Below the pieces are notes generated by a model. The model saw only the letters and a program-made list of their open reading frames with translations, had not been told where the DNA came from and did no database searches. The translations under genes and the position numbers were made by a program. Positions 24,741 to 35,849 of a DNA stretch of 64,000 nt are shown piece after piece. The DNA is from Delphinapterus leucas (taxonomy: Eukaryota; Chordata; Mammalia; Artiodactyla; Monodontidae): positions 39,001,124 to 39,065,123 of the forward strand of contig NW_022098036.1 in the NCBI RefSeq assembly GCF_002288925.2, written 5' to 3'. Position 1 is the stretch's first letter; every line of letters begins with the position of its first letter.

Positions 24741-25390
24741 TGCCAAAAACTCGACCTTTGTGCACTGGTGCCAAATCGAATATCAGAGACAGAGTTTTGG
24801 GTGAAGTAGAGAAGAATAGCTTTACTGCTTTGCCAAGCAAAGGGGGACACAGCGGGCTCATGACTCAAAAACTGTGTGTCCCAACCCAGGAGGATTTGGT
24901 GAGGAGTTTTATAGCAGTGGTTCAAGGGCTGAGCTGCTGATAAGGATCAGAGTGTGTGCAGGGCCTGCACTCCTTTAGTCTGGTCTCAGGTGGTCTCCTG
25001 ATGAGCTTCTCTGGTTCCTTTAATCTGGCCTTAGGTGGTCTCCAAATGAGCTTCTCAAGGTTATCAAACTGTGACCCTCTCTGGAATGAAGAATGCTAAC
25101 ATCGTCCATCTGTTGGGGGTTTTACTTCTGTAGAGAGGTCAAAGATATTGTTATGTGTATCCCTGGAGGGGGAACCAGGACCCTGCCCCAAGGCTGCACT
25201 ATTGTTTCTTGGCTGCTCCTCCCTTGTCTCTGCATCCCCTTCCTTCCCTGATTAGCAACTGTTCAAATCTGCCATTTGGAACTCAGGGAAGTTCATGGAG
25301 GCTGGAATCTATTTCCTACAAACAAGAAAAGAGAGACATGGAAAGGCTTCCATGCCCAGAAGCCCCACAGGGTCCTGCTCAGTTTCAGTA
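24741..25390 (-). mobile_element. Probable solo LTR (ERV1-like), antisense
   Basis: A ~650-bp moderate-GC island in A+T-rich surroundings with LTR-like layout. On - it would begin TGAAACTGAGCAGGACCC at 25390 and end near 24741 in ...CA. Internal text on + such as 'tagctttactgctttgccaa', then 'caaagggggacacagcgggc', and the repeated 'ggtggtctcc' units resemble artiodactyl/cetacean gammaretrovirus-like (ERV1) LTRs. No internal genes or primer-binding site are attached and no certain target-site duplication was found. Confidence 0.5.
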
Positions 25391-26591
25391 TTAGGGTCCA
25401 AATTCTATGATAGTAAACTCTTAGGGGGTGATCTAAATTTAATATAGTTTCCTTAAATTTTTTGTTGTGTCCAGTAACACTTCAAAGTTGACTGAAGGCT
25501 GGATATAATTTTGTTATACATAACTTTAATATTTTATTGATAGAAATAATTTTAGATTTCACATTAGGATAATATCAATCATGAATGCTAACCCTCAGGT
25601 TATTTTCAAAACAGTCCAACATATTTTTTGTTAACTTGATCTTAAGTACAATAGTTTTTTTTCCCCAAGCCAAAGTATATTTTCTTTTAGACATCATGGA
25701 TCTTCAGCCACAAGCCGTCTATTACAGGTGAACAATATTTTGTCCACATTTATAAAATTCAAAAAACTTTGAAAACAGAAAACTTTTCATGGCTCATTTA
25801 GAGCCAGAATCCAACCTAGACCAACTCATTAGATGGCACAACTTGACTTGGACTGACATGAAGCTATTTGTGTTTTTATCCGTTTTTGTACATTTTGTTA
25901 CAAAATACAAAAATATTAACATGTTTGATTACAGAGTGTGGCCGTAGACCTAGATGGGCTTATTAAGAAATATGTAGTAGATGTATTGCATTGCTTTCTA
26001 AATTTCAAAAATAATTTAAATTCCCAAACACATCTGGAATTTGGGGACTGCATTTGTGTTTTCATTCATGAAAAGATTTTAATCAGGTCAGAAAAGATCA
26101 CAGCACTTATTTTTTGGTTAATCTTTGCAGGTAACTCTTCATCCTATTGCTGTTTGATTGTTTATTTGTTTGCTTTAACTCCCCTGGTTGTGCACCTCAT
26201 GGTTCATTCTACCTTAACCATCATCCTCTATTCAGTGCTCCTTTGTGTCCCTCGGACTAAAAGGCACTCTTGCCATGTCTCTCCACTGTCACTAGCAACC
26301 CTTCTTGCTTGTCTCTGGGGAAAGAGTTTCTACAAATCACTAAAGGAACCCCTTGACTTGTTCCAACTTTCCTTCCTCCAAACTCCAAATTTCTGTCCTT
26401 ATTTACCCTTTTCCATTATTAAGTGCAAACAGTCGACTTTGGTGATATTTGAAACATTTTTGTTATTCACAAAATGGGAAAAAAAGCCAGTTGAAGAGGA
26501 ATTTATTCCAATATATTTTAAGCTCAGAGATTGATATACCAAATAGTACTTAGCATATATAAATTACTGAAAAAATAAATGAAGATGGCAT
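25391..26591. other. Intergenic sequence containing a 198-codon unassigned frame
   Basis: The frame 25938-26534 (+, 198 codons) is the longest outside the PRKD1 CpG island. It encodes hydrophobic, Leu/Phe/Ser-rich text from pyrimidine-rich DNA (26140-26440), with no recognised domain, no clear Kozak context and no upstream promoter. It is likely a chance frame, possibly through an old repeat. Confidence 0.3.
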
Positions 26592-26740
26592 GGTGTTCTG
26601 GTTACCTGTTGCTGCATAACAAACTGCTCCAAAACTTGGTGATTAAAAAACCCCCAATTTGTTGTTATTTTATTTCATGATTCTGTGGGTCAGGATTTTG
26701 GACAGGCACAAAAGAGGTGGTTTTCTTCTCAACCATGATG
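26592..26740 (-). mobile_element. MaLR-type LTR, 3' part (antisense), split by L1
   Basis: 'ggttacctgttgctgcataa', then 'caaaacttggtgattaaaaa', then 'gattctgtgggtcaggattt' is the 3' end of an MLT1-like LTR read in reverse. The element is cut at 26741-26753 by the L1 at 26754-27630 and resumes at 27644. Confidence 0.75.
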
Positions 26741-26753
26741 TCTAGGGCGTCAT

Positions 26754-27630
26754 TTTTTTTTATTTAATTTTATTGAAGTATAGTTAATATACAATGTTGT
26801 GTTAATTTCTGCTGTACAGCAAAGTGATTCAGTTATACATATATATATGTTCTTTATTCTTTTCCATTATGGTTTATCACAGGATATTGAATATAGTTCC
26901 CTGTGCTACACAGTAGGACCTTGTTGTTTATCCATCCTATATATACTAGTTTGCGTCTGCTAATCCCAAACTCCCAATCCTTCCCTCCCCACCCATCCCC
27001 GCTTGGCAACCACAAGTTTGTTCTCTATGTCTGTGAGTCTGTTTCTGTTTTGTAGATATGTTTGTGTCATATTTTAGATCCCACATGTAAGTGATATCAT
27101 GTGGTACCTGTCTTTGTCTGACTTACTTCACTTAATATGATGGTCTCTAAGTTCATCCATGTTGCTGCAAATGGCATTATTTCATTCTTTTTTATGGCTG
27201 AGTAATAGGGATCATTGTGTATATATACCACATCTTCTTTATCCATTCATCTGTCGATGGACATTCAGGTTGTTTCCATGTCTTGGCTATTGTGAATAGT
27301 GCTGCTGTGAATATAGGGGTGCATTATCTTTTCAAATTATAGTTTTGTCTGGGTGTATGCCCAGGAGTGGGATTGCTGGATCATATAGCAACTCTATTTT
27401 TATTTTTTTGAGGAACCTCCATACTGTTCTTCATAGTGGCTGTACCAATTTACATTCCCACCAACAATGTAAGAAGGTTGCCTTTTCTCCACATCCTCTC
27501 CAGCATTTGTTATTTGTAGACTTTTTAATGATGGCCATTCTGACTGGTGTGAGGTGATATCTCATTGTAGTTTTGACCTGCATTTCTCTAGTAATTAGCG
27601 ATGATGAGCATCTTTTCATGTGCCTATTGG
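26754..27630 (-). mobile_element. 5'-truncated L1 (877 bp) with 13-bp TSD
   Basis: Antisense L1 insertion with T-run (poly-A tail), 3' UTR ('attgaagtatagttaatata' near the tail) and the C-terminal end of ORF2. The - strand frame 27431-27619 contains the ORF2 C-terminal motif text '[12 protein letters not shown]' and '[12 protein letters not shown]'. Flanks are TCTAGGGCGTCAT (26741-26753) and TCTAGGGCCTCAT (27631-27643), a target-site duplication with one mismatch. It is inserted in a MaLR LTR and is relatively young. Confidence 0.93.
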
Positions 27631-27643
27631 TCTAGGGCCTCAT

Positions 27644-27965
27644 CCTGAATGACACTGAGACTTTAATGGTTGGGAGCTGAAATAGCTAGACACCAAGCCA
27701 GAATTTCAACCTCTCTCTCTCATGATCCACTGCCTCTTCATATGGCTATTTTGGACTTCCTCATAGCATGATGGCTTCAGATAGGCAGACTTCTTACAGA
27801 GTAGCTTGAGGCACCAAGAGGTAGGGAAATGGAAATAGAGTTCTCTTAAAGGCTAGGCCCAAATCCGGCATAGCATCATTTCCACCATACTTTACTGATA
27901 AAAGCAATGAGAGACTTGTCAAAGAATTTGTGGCCTTCTTTAATCTGCTACAGTGGGTCAGTCAG
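27644..27965 (-). mobile_element. MaLR-type LTR, 5' part (antisense)
   Basis: Continuation of the LTR broken by the L1. It ends with 'caaagaatttgtggccttct' and 'ttaatctgctacagtgggtc', the reverse of the LTR start (TGTGGCAGATTAAAG-type). Together with 26592-26740 it makes one LTR of about 470 bp. Confidence 0.75.
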
Positions 27966-29122
27966 CTTCCTCTGTTCTCTGGAGTTCTTCTCTTTCCCTT
28001 TATTTTCTTTATTCTATGATCATATGACCTGATTCCATATCACACTTAGTGGATTTACAAAAATTTTCCTAAGTTGTTATTTTTAAAAGCCAATTTGTTT
28101 GCATTTTCTGTAATGTTTTGCTTCCTCCATTCTTCCTATATGTATTACAAGAAGGCTAAAGGAGGTGATGATTGCTCTAGCTGGGACTTCACATTGCAGT
28201 CTAATATTTACTTGGGAAAACAAGCAATGCCAAGAAAGACAGAGAGTATTCCATCTTACCTTTCCTCCAAAAAAGCCCCACAGGGAAAAAGTTGTGGATA
28301 CCTCTGAAATCTCATTTTATATAAGATTAGCAATTAAAGAAATGAATTTAGAGAGTGCTACAGAAAAGATCAAACAAAGGAGAGGTTTTAGAAGTCCTTT
28401 CTTTCTCCCATTCAATACCACATGTTCTTGAAGACGAGCTCCAAAAAAGTATGTATTTTATAGGGTATTATTAAAGTTCTTAATTGCAAACAAGAGAATC
28501 CACTCCAGCTAATTTACAGAAAAGACTTGAAGGAAAGGAGGAAGAGATAAAGAAACTATACAAGCTCCCAGAAACAATGAACAGGAACACACCCAGAGAG
28601 ACCACACCCAGAGGAACACACCCTGATGAGAAATCTGTCACCAATATCTGAAGAATGATAGCACTACCTGCAGTAAGAAAAAAAATCACCACACAGACTT
28701 TTCAGATTGTTCACTTCTGAATCATTGTCTTCCATGAATGTTTCTGATTGATGGAACCATGGCCATGTGTCCCACCCTAGCTATTAGACTGCCTAGGACC
28801 TTTAGGATTAAAAAAAAAAAAAAAAGGCTAAGATTGTGGCAAAATATCAAAATGCAAAGTGGGTGTTTAAAATTTATTTGAAAGCAGACATATATGAGAA
28901 ATATCTATCTCAGTCCATCTTTCAGTTGACAAACATCAGTGTACATTTTTTCTACCATATTAAACTTATAAAGAACACAGCAGCAATATTCTCCAACCTG
29001 ATATTCTGTAAATATCGATTATACGTTAAATATTCTTACTCTTTTCCTGAAAGGACTACCCAAATTCTTCTCAATCCAGCTCCAAGTTGGAGATTTAGGT
29101 GATGTCCTTTCTTCCTCTGGTG
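27966..29122. other. Intergenic sequence with an A-tract at 28811-28826
   Basis: No gene was recognised. 28470-28560 ('ttgcaaacaagagaatccac', then 'tccagctaatttacagaaaa') resembles an ancient interspersed repeat also suggested at 31825-31900, but I cannot name it. The 16-bp A tract at 28811 may be a retroposon tail with no identifiable body. Confidence 0.4.
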
Positions 29123-29936
29123 TACAGTAGTCCCCCCCTTAACCTCAGCTGCACTTTTCACAGTTTCTGTTATCCATGGTCAACCTCAGTCCTAATATAT
29201 TAAATGGAAAATTCTAGAAATAAACAATTTATAAGTTTAAAATCAAATGCCTTTCTGAGTAGTGTGATGAGATCTCATGCCATCCCTATCCATCCTGCCC
29301 ACAATGTGAACCATCACTTTGTCCAGTGTATCTGACCTATTAGTCACTTAGTAGCCTTCTCCAGTTTGGTATCACAATGCCTATGTCCAGTTAACCCTAA
29401 TTTTACTTAATAAGGGCCCCAAACTGCAAGAATAGTGATGCTGGCAATTTAGACATGCCAAAGAGAAGCTGTTAAGTGCTTCCTTTAAGTGAAAAGGTGA
29501 ACTTCTTGAATTAGTAAGGAAAGAAAAAAAATCGTATGCTGAGGTTGCTAAGACCTATGGTAAGAACAAACCTTTTATCCATGAAATTGTGAAGAAGAAA
29601 TTTATGCTAATCTTGCTGTTAACACCTCAAACTCAAAAGTTACAGCTACAGTTCATGATAAGTCTTTCATTAAGATGGAAAAGGCATTAAATTTGTATAA
29701 GATATTTTGAGAGAGACCACATTGACATAACTTTTATTACAGTCTATTGTTATAATCGTTCTATATCGTTATTGTTGTTACTCTCTTACTGTGCCTAACT
29801 TAGAAATTAAACTTTATCGTTGATGTATATGTATGGAGAGGAAAAAAATAGTATGCATAGGGTGCAATACTATCTGCAGTTTCAGGCATCCACTGGGGGT
29901 CTTGGAAGGTATCCCTCGGATAAGTGGGGAATACCA
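29123..29936 (+). mobile_element. Tigger-type DNA transposon (MER2/Tigger2-like), internally deleted
   Basis: A pogo/Tc1-mariner superfamily fossil. The left terminus CAGTAGTCCCCCCCTTAA starts at 29125 right after a TA (29123-29124). The right end is the matching inverted region '...tccactgggggtcttggaag...ggataagtggggaatacc' ending near 29936. Between them, a degenerate start of the transposase frame is readable from about 29410 ('ggccccaaactgcaagaata', then 'gatgctggcaatttagacat', then 'gaaaaggtgaacttcttgaa'), followed by a deletion of most of the ~2.5 kb element. Non-autonomous and inactive. Confidence 0.9.
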
Positions 29937-32095
29937 TATTCACAATTCGGTCTTGATGTACTTTCTAACTTATGGACTAAAATATAATAACATTGGGAAA
30001 GGTGGGGCATGGAAAATGTTATAAGTTTATATATGACCATCAAAAAATAAAATGTGTCTGCAAGCATCCTCCTTTTTTGAAACTAATCATAAGGCTGTAG
30101 TTGATATTTACAACTCTGTGCTTTCACTACACATTCCAAGTTCCCTTTTCCCTCAACCAAATCTTAGTTGGTTACCGTTCCTTACCTTGTAGGGTGATAC
30201 AAACCTTTATTTTTGAGGGAGCTGAAGCTTATCTCCCTTGCCCTGAGTTGGAACAAACTCTGAGGTCCAGTTTATGCTCCAGAGATCCCTCAGGGTCAGG
30301 CTGAGGCTGTTCCTCTTCCAGGTCCAGCCTCCCAACTCCCTTCCTGGCTTCTCTTAGGAGCACTTTTTAAATAACGTCACTTGGGCAGGAATCCTCACTT
30401 CAAGTCTACTTCTGAAGGAACCCAATCTGACAGTGTTGTCATAGGATTCATCCTCAAGAATTTCCAGCCTACTAAGCATTAAGAAATTCTGTGCTGTGAA
30501 TTGACTGAGGGAGCCATGGCATGGAGGCTCAATTCTGGACTCTGTTTTTTGGATGGAGTTGTTGATGTTGTTTGTTTGTTTGTCTTGCTTATACAGATAA
30601 AGGGGGACTTTAGTGAGTGCATAACTTTTTCAGAGCTGAGGACCTCCTAATCAATTAGCAAGGCAAAGTGATGTGTGTCAGATGACTCTGATTATCACTA
30701 TGTGGGTTAAGTGCTGCTAATGAGGCTCATATTAATGGTTGCATCTCTCACCATTGTTTTAAGCTTGCAGAGAATAGACACTGCATACTTTTCAAAGATG
30801 GTTGTGTCTTTTGTCAGTTTTTTTTTTAATCTCATACTTTCCTTTTTCTAAACCCATATCTAAAACTTTGCCTCAATAGATAATTATATTCCATTTGTTC
30901 TGATTCAGAATCTCAGAATCCATTCCCACATATACTCCTGCAGGTCTTTGGCAATATAATTTGGCAATATACGACATTCTTTTTGGTGTATAAGCTTTTT
31001 ATTCATGGGTTTGATTTTGCAGTGGCATCTTGGAGCATGCTATACTCTGACACTAGTTACGAGCCTAAGGCACTGAAGGGTATCGGGAATAGGTTGTGAG
31101 GAAAGTTACACCACCTTGCAAGGTAACTGCCCCAGGCAATGTGCCTACCTAATTTTCAGAGGGCAGGAAAAGCTCATTAAACAGTGGTGAAAAAGCTATT
31201 TCTTCCTGTAAGGGATGTTTAGTAACTTAAAGTATTCAAGATGCTCTGAGTTTTCAGGGTTTTCCCATTTGTTCCAGTTACGATTGGGATTTCAATGTGT
31301 TAACTTTCAACAAGAGACATGATACCAACTGAATTCAAGAGACGTAATTCATAAGCCACAGGATTAGACTGTGCATCTAATTTTTAGTTTCATCAGTCCT
31401 GCAGAGTTGAGAGCTAATTTTAGGGTAATCGTTTTGTCACCCTGGCTTTTTTACTTTCTTGAGTTGAAAATTTTAAACTGTAAGCTTGTCATTTCCTTTC
31501 TTTCGAAGAGCACATTTAGAAGTAGTTGACTCACCCTAAAGCTCTTGCATTCTTCATGCCCATTATACTGTTCTAAGGCAGTGACCATTCATTCTTTCCA
31601 TTCCTTGCCTTTAATAGTCACTTTATTCCAGGGAACCAATAGCACAGATGATAAAATAAGCAACTGTTTCATTACAGTATGCACTGGGTACCAGTGTTCT
31701 TCTCTCTAAGACTCACTGGACTCAGAGCTTTCACTCTCAACTTGCCAGATAATGAATCCCAGATATCCATTTCCTTGAGGGTTCCTTGCACTTCTGATAC
31801 AAAGTATTCTATTGTTAAGAATCTTAGTTGCAAGCAACAACATTCATTCCATTTAATTTAAGCAGAAAAGGCATTTATTAAAGATACTAGGTAGCTTTTT
31901 TAGTCATTGAGAGGCCTAGAGGAAGAAACAGGATAGCCTCACCAGAACATTACCCATAGTCTACTGCCAACTTCTGAACTGCTTTAAAAACAGTCCCAAG
32001 GGAGAAACTGCCTATGGCACTGCCAATGCCACAATCACCAGAAGAAAATGGATGCTCCCCAGAGACTGTCCTTACTTAATTGAAGACTTATGTGG
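29937..32095. other. Intergenic unique sequence
   Basis: About 2.2 kb with no supported gene. 31800-31905 ('agttgcaagcaacaacattc', then 'aagcagaaaaggcatttatt') looks like an old interspersed repeat of unknown name. Confidence 0.4.
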
Positions 32096-32142
32096 GTGCA
32101 AATGATTGCCAGTGTCTGGTTTTTAATTGGTATATTTAGACC

Positions 32143-32144
<2 letters not shown>

Positions 32145-32176
<32 letters not shown>
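32145..32176. repeat. (TA)n microsatellite at a SINE tail
   Basis: About 16 TA units lie directly between the left target-site duplication and the poly-T (A tail) of the SINE. The run probably grew from the TATAT end of the duplicated target plus the A tail. Confidence 0.93.
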
Positions 32177-32184
<8 letters not shown>

Positions 32185-32380
32185 TTTTGCTGTACGCGGG
32201 CCTCTCACTGCTGTGGCCCCTCCCGTTGCGGAGCACAGGCTCCGGACGCGCAGGCCCAGCGGCCATGGCTCACGGCCCCAGCCGCTTGGCGGCATGTGGG
32301 ATCTTCCCGGACAGGGGCACGAACCCGTGTCCCCTGCATTGGCAGGCGGACTCTCAACCACTGCGCCACCAGGGAAGCCC
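32151..32380 (-). mobile_element. CHR-type SINE, short form, 14-bp TSD
   Basis: Antisense copy with perfect duplication TAGACCATTTATAT at 32137-32150 and 32381-32394. Body variants are 'gctgtacgcggg', 'ctgctgtggcccc' and 'gcttggcggcatg'. It is inserted in L1 copy A. The tail is fused to a TA microsatellite. Confidence 0.95.
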
Positions 32381-33059
32381 TAGACCATTTATATTTAATG
32401 TAACTTTTGACATGTTAGGGACTAAATTTTCCATTTTATTATTTGTTGTCTTTCTTTTTCAGTTTTTCATCCTTCTGCTTTCTTTCATTATCTTCCTGTG
32501 AGTTACTTGAACATTTTTGAGGACTCCATCTGGATTTACTTTGGTGTTTATTAATATATGGTTTGTATAATTTTTAGTTATTTCTCTAGATAGTATATAC
32601 ATACATAACTTAACACAGTCTACTGTTATTGACATTTTACCACTCTGAGGGCAGTGTGCAAGACTTACTTCTATTTAGGTTCCTCTCTTCTCTCAAGTTT
32701 TAAAATATAATTGTCTCAAGTATTTCCCCTATATTCATCGAGTACCACATCATATAGTCTTATAATTTTTGCTTCAACCATAAAGTATGATTTAAGAAAC
32801 TCATGATTCAAGCCTCAAGTAATATATTCTATTACACTGACCTTTCTTTTTTCCATTCTGGTGTTCTTTCTGTTCTGAAGTTTTGAGACTTCAGTTACAA
32901 TGTCCTTTCTTTTCAGAGAACTCCCCATAGCCATTTTTTACAGGTAGATTTAGTGGAAACAAATTCTATTTTTTCTTTTTTCTGAGACTGTCCCCACTCC
33001 CCCTTCATTCGTGAATGATATTTTGACAACACATACCACCCTGTTTTTGTTAGTTTGCC

Positions 33060-33235
33060 TTTCTTTTTTTTTTTTCAGCTTTAGTGAGGTATAATTGACA
33101 AAATTATAAAATATTTAAAGTGAACAATGTAATGATTTGACAGTTGTATACATTGTGAAAGAATTCCCACAATTGCGTTACAATGCTCAATTGAAGGAAA
33201 ACTTTCAGTACTTTAAAAATGATGTACCACTTCCT
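33060..33235 (-). mobile_element. Short L1 3' end inserted in L1 copy A
   Basis: Poly-T (33065-33077), then 'cagctttagtgaggtataat' and 'gttgtatacattgtgaaaga' are the reverse complement of an L1M 3' terminus. On either side the L1 5'-region text of copy A continues, so this is a nested 5'-truncated insertion. The right edge is approximate. Confidence 0.7.
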
Positions 33236-34140
33236 TATGGCCTCCTTGGTTTTTGATGGAAAATTTACTGTCATTTGAATTGTTTTTCCCCAAAGGTAAA
33301 GTGTCATTTCTCTCTGGGTGCTTTCAAAATATTTTCTTTGCCTTTACTTTTCATAAGTTTAATTATGATATGTCTTGGTATGAAATTCTTTGGTTTTATC
33401 TTATCTGGAGTTCACTCAGCTTCTTGAATCTGTAGGTTTATGTATTTCACCAAGTTTTGGAAATTTTCAGCCATTATTTCTTTGAATACTTTTTTAGTTC
33501 CATTGTCTCTTTCTGGAAATTGGGTGATTCAAATAGTAGCTCTTTTGTATTGTCCCATCAGTCTCTGAAACTTTATTATTTCTTCAGTCTATCTTCTCTT
33601 TGTTGTTCAACATAAATTCTCTTGATCTGTCCTCAAGTCCACTGATTCTAGCCTCTCTGATCTCCACTCTACTACTGAGCCCTTCAAGTAAGTTTTTATT
33701 TCTGATATTGCATTCTTCAGTTCTATACTTTCCATGTGGTTTTTTAAATAATGTTTATTTCTTTGCTGAGATTGTCTGTCTTTTCATTTGTTCCAACAAA
33801 GTTTATAATAGCTTGTTGAAACATTTTTATAATGGTTGCTTTAAAATTCTTGTCAGATAATTCCAGTATCTGATTCTCCTCAGTATTGGAATCTGTTGAT
33901 CATTTTTTCTCATTCATGTGATTTTCCTGGCACGATGAGTGATTTTCTGTTGTATCCTGGCCATATTGGATACTATTTAATCTTCTTTTAGAAGATAATC
34001 CCCTGGTGAGGTATAGCCCAAGGGTTGGCTGGATGTGTACATTCAGCTTCTTGCTGGCCTTCACTGACACCACTCAGGCAAAAGAGGAGCAATGACTCAC
34101 ACTGCCCCATCTGTCAAGCCAGACTTCTGTATCTGGTGAA

Positions 34141-35565
34141 AATGTCCTTCAGGAATTAAGGTAAATAAAGATAGTCTCCAGTGAAGGAAGACTAAGAAAA
34201 TTCAAATGTGGGCAGTAGACTTGCTCTAAAAGAATTGCTAAAGGAAGCTCTTTAGATAGAAGGGAAATGATACCAGAAGGAAATGTTAAACATTTGGAAA
34301 GAAGGAAGAGCAATGAAATTGCTGAAGTTACACAGTAGCTGGGGATATGGGGCAGTAAGAGAGAGTGGAGCCACATGTAAGTACAGGCCAGTGATAAGGA
34401 TGTGAAACTTGAGGAAGGGGGAGAGGGTGAGGGCATGAGCCAGCAAGCTTTGCAGGTATGATTGCAGGCAATGAAGAGGGGTGGGAGGGTACACAGAGAT
34501 ACAGGCCAGCAGGCTTAATGACCAAGGACACAGAATGGTGTTGGTGGTACTGTGTGGAGGTGGAGGGTGGGCCAGCATTGTTGAGAGATTGGTTGCATTG
34601 AAAAAATAGGTAAATTACTTGAGCAGATGAATAAAAATACTGAGGATGATGGGAACCAAGTTTCTCATGTTGAAGAGTATATTAACAAACTCAGAAAAGG
34701 AGAAGGCTAGAAAACCCTGAATGCTAGAAAAGTGGATTACAGTTGGAGATACAAAATCAATGTGAACTCCTTGTTTTATAATATATACAGATGGATATAA
34801 AAATAGTTATGGAAGTATTAATGTGCGTACATTCATGTATATATAAATATATACATACGTATATTTCCTAGCTCCATCTGCTGAGAGGGACTAGAAGGAA
34901 TGACCCATCAGTAGCAATGGGCACTACTAGGCGGGGCCCTGATTTTGGTTTCTGGTAACTTATCCTCCACTAAAGGAACCAGAGCCTCTTGGGGAAATGA
35001 CTGATTCCAGGGCTGAAGATGGAGGACAACGTGAGCCTGGGATATCTTTTTGTGCCAGAAGGTAAGACTAGTCAATGATTGGGGTACATCGTAAGGACAC
35101 AGAAGTCAGCTGGAAAGGGCTCACTGGCCAAGTACAGGGAAATTTCAGCATCAAAATAAATAATAATAAAATATTTCAATATCGTAAACAAATAAGAATC
35201 CATGAACTCACAGTCATAAACTTAAAAAATGAATAGAGTACCTTCTCAGAAAAAGGAGAAAAGAGAACATGGCTAACAGTGAGCTTTATTACCTTGTGGA
35301 GGAAACCTCCACTTCCTGAGGTCTCCAGATCCGAGATAAACTTCTTTTACATCTTAGATTTGAAGTTGGCAAAAATGTGACATATACATTCCATTTCTCA
35401 CTCTTTAATATATAGGAATTCTTAATTTGGGGGGGCAAAAATTTCAGCAAATTTCAGGGCTTCTCTTAGATGCTTGACTTTGGCCACCCTCCCTGCTTTA
35501 ACTTATAACTTGTCCCCTCTCCCCATTCCCCGTCACAACCAACATTAGTACTACCAGTTAATTAT
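34141..35565. other. Intergenic sequence, partly old L1-like (34150-34330)
   Basis: 34190-34320 ('agaattgctaaaggaagctc', then 'agaagggaaatgataccaga') resembles a sense L1 fragment of the ORF1/3' region type. 34860-35100 may be another old repeat ('tcctagctccatctgctgag') that I cannot name. The antisense frames at 34149-34578 are low-complexity Pro/Ser/Leu text and not supported as coding. Confidence 0.4.
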
Positions 35566-35699
35566 ATAGATTTTTTCTCACCAGAACTCAACCTGATCTT
35601 CAACTTCCCAGCCTCCAGAACTATGAGAAATAAATCTCTGCTGTTTAAGCCACCCAGTTTATGGTATTCTGTTACAGCAGCCTGGAATGACTGAGACAG
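35566..35699 (+). mobile_element. MaLR-type LTR (MLT1/MST-like) 3' end
   Basis: 'cttcccagcctccagaacta', then 'gagaaataaatctctgctgt' (with the AATAAA polyadenylation signal at 35629-35634), then 'agccacccagtttatggtat', then 'ttacagcagcctggaatgac' and end '...gactgagaca' is the diagnostic 3' end of MLT1A/MST LTRs. The 5' part of the LTR is not recognisable. Confidence 0.85.
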
Positions 35700-35849
35700 T
35701 CAGGCTTTTGGTGTCATATCTAAGAACTTTTAAAGTTATGGATTTACTGTAATTTCCTCAATAGTTAAAGATGATTCAATTACCTATTCATTATTGAGTG
35801 AGTTGTGGTATTTATGCTTTTAAAGAAATGCTCCGCTTCATCTAAGTTG

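Larger units (their letters stand above)
32096..34140 (-). mobile_element. Antisense L1 (ORF2 start to 5' region), copy A
   Basis: LINE-1 fragment in reverse. The 'ttttaattggtatatttaga' segment, then 'ttttacaggtagatttagtg', then 'tgatatgtcttggtatgaaa', 'cagcttcttgaatctgtagg' and 'ttgtatcctggccatattgg' are successive landmarks of the L1 5' half. Two later insertions interrupt it: the CHR SINE at 32151-32380 and an L1 3' tail at about 33060-33235. It matches copy B (37030-38600) over the same part of the element. Confidence 0.8.

Noticed and set aside
34149..34578. Overlapping Pro/Ser/Leu-rich frames on the - strand
   Set aside because: They are mutually overlapping frames from a purine-rich + strand stretch, with no domain and no start context.
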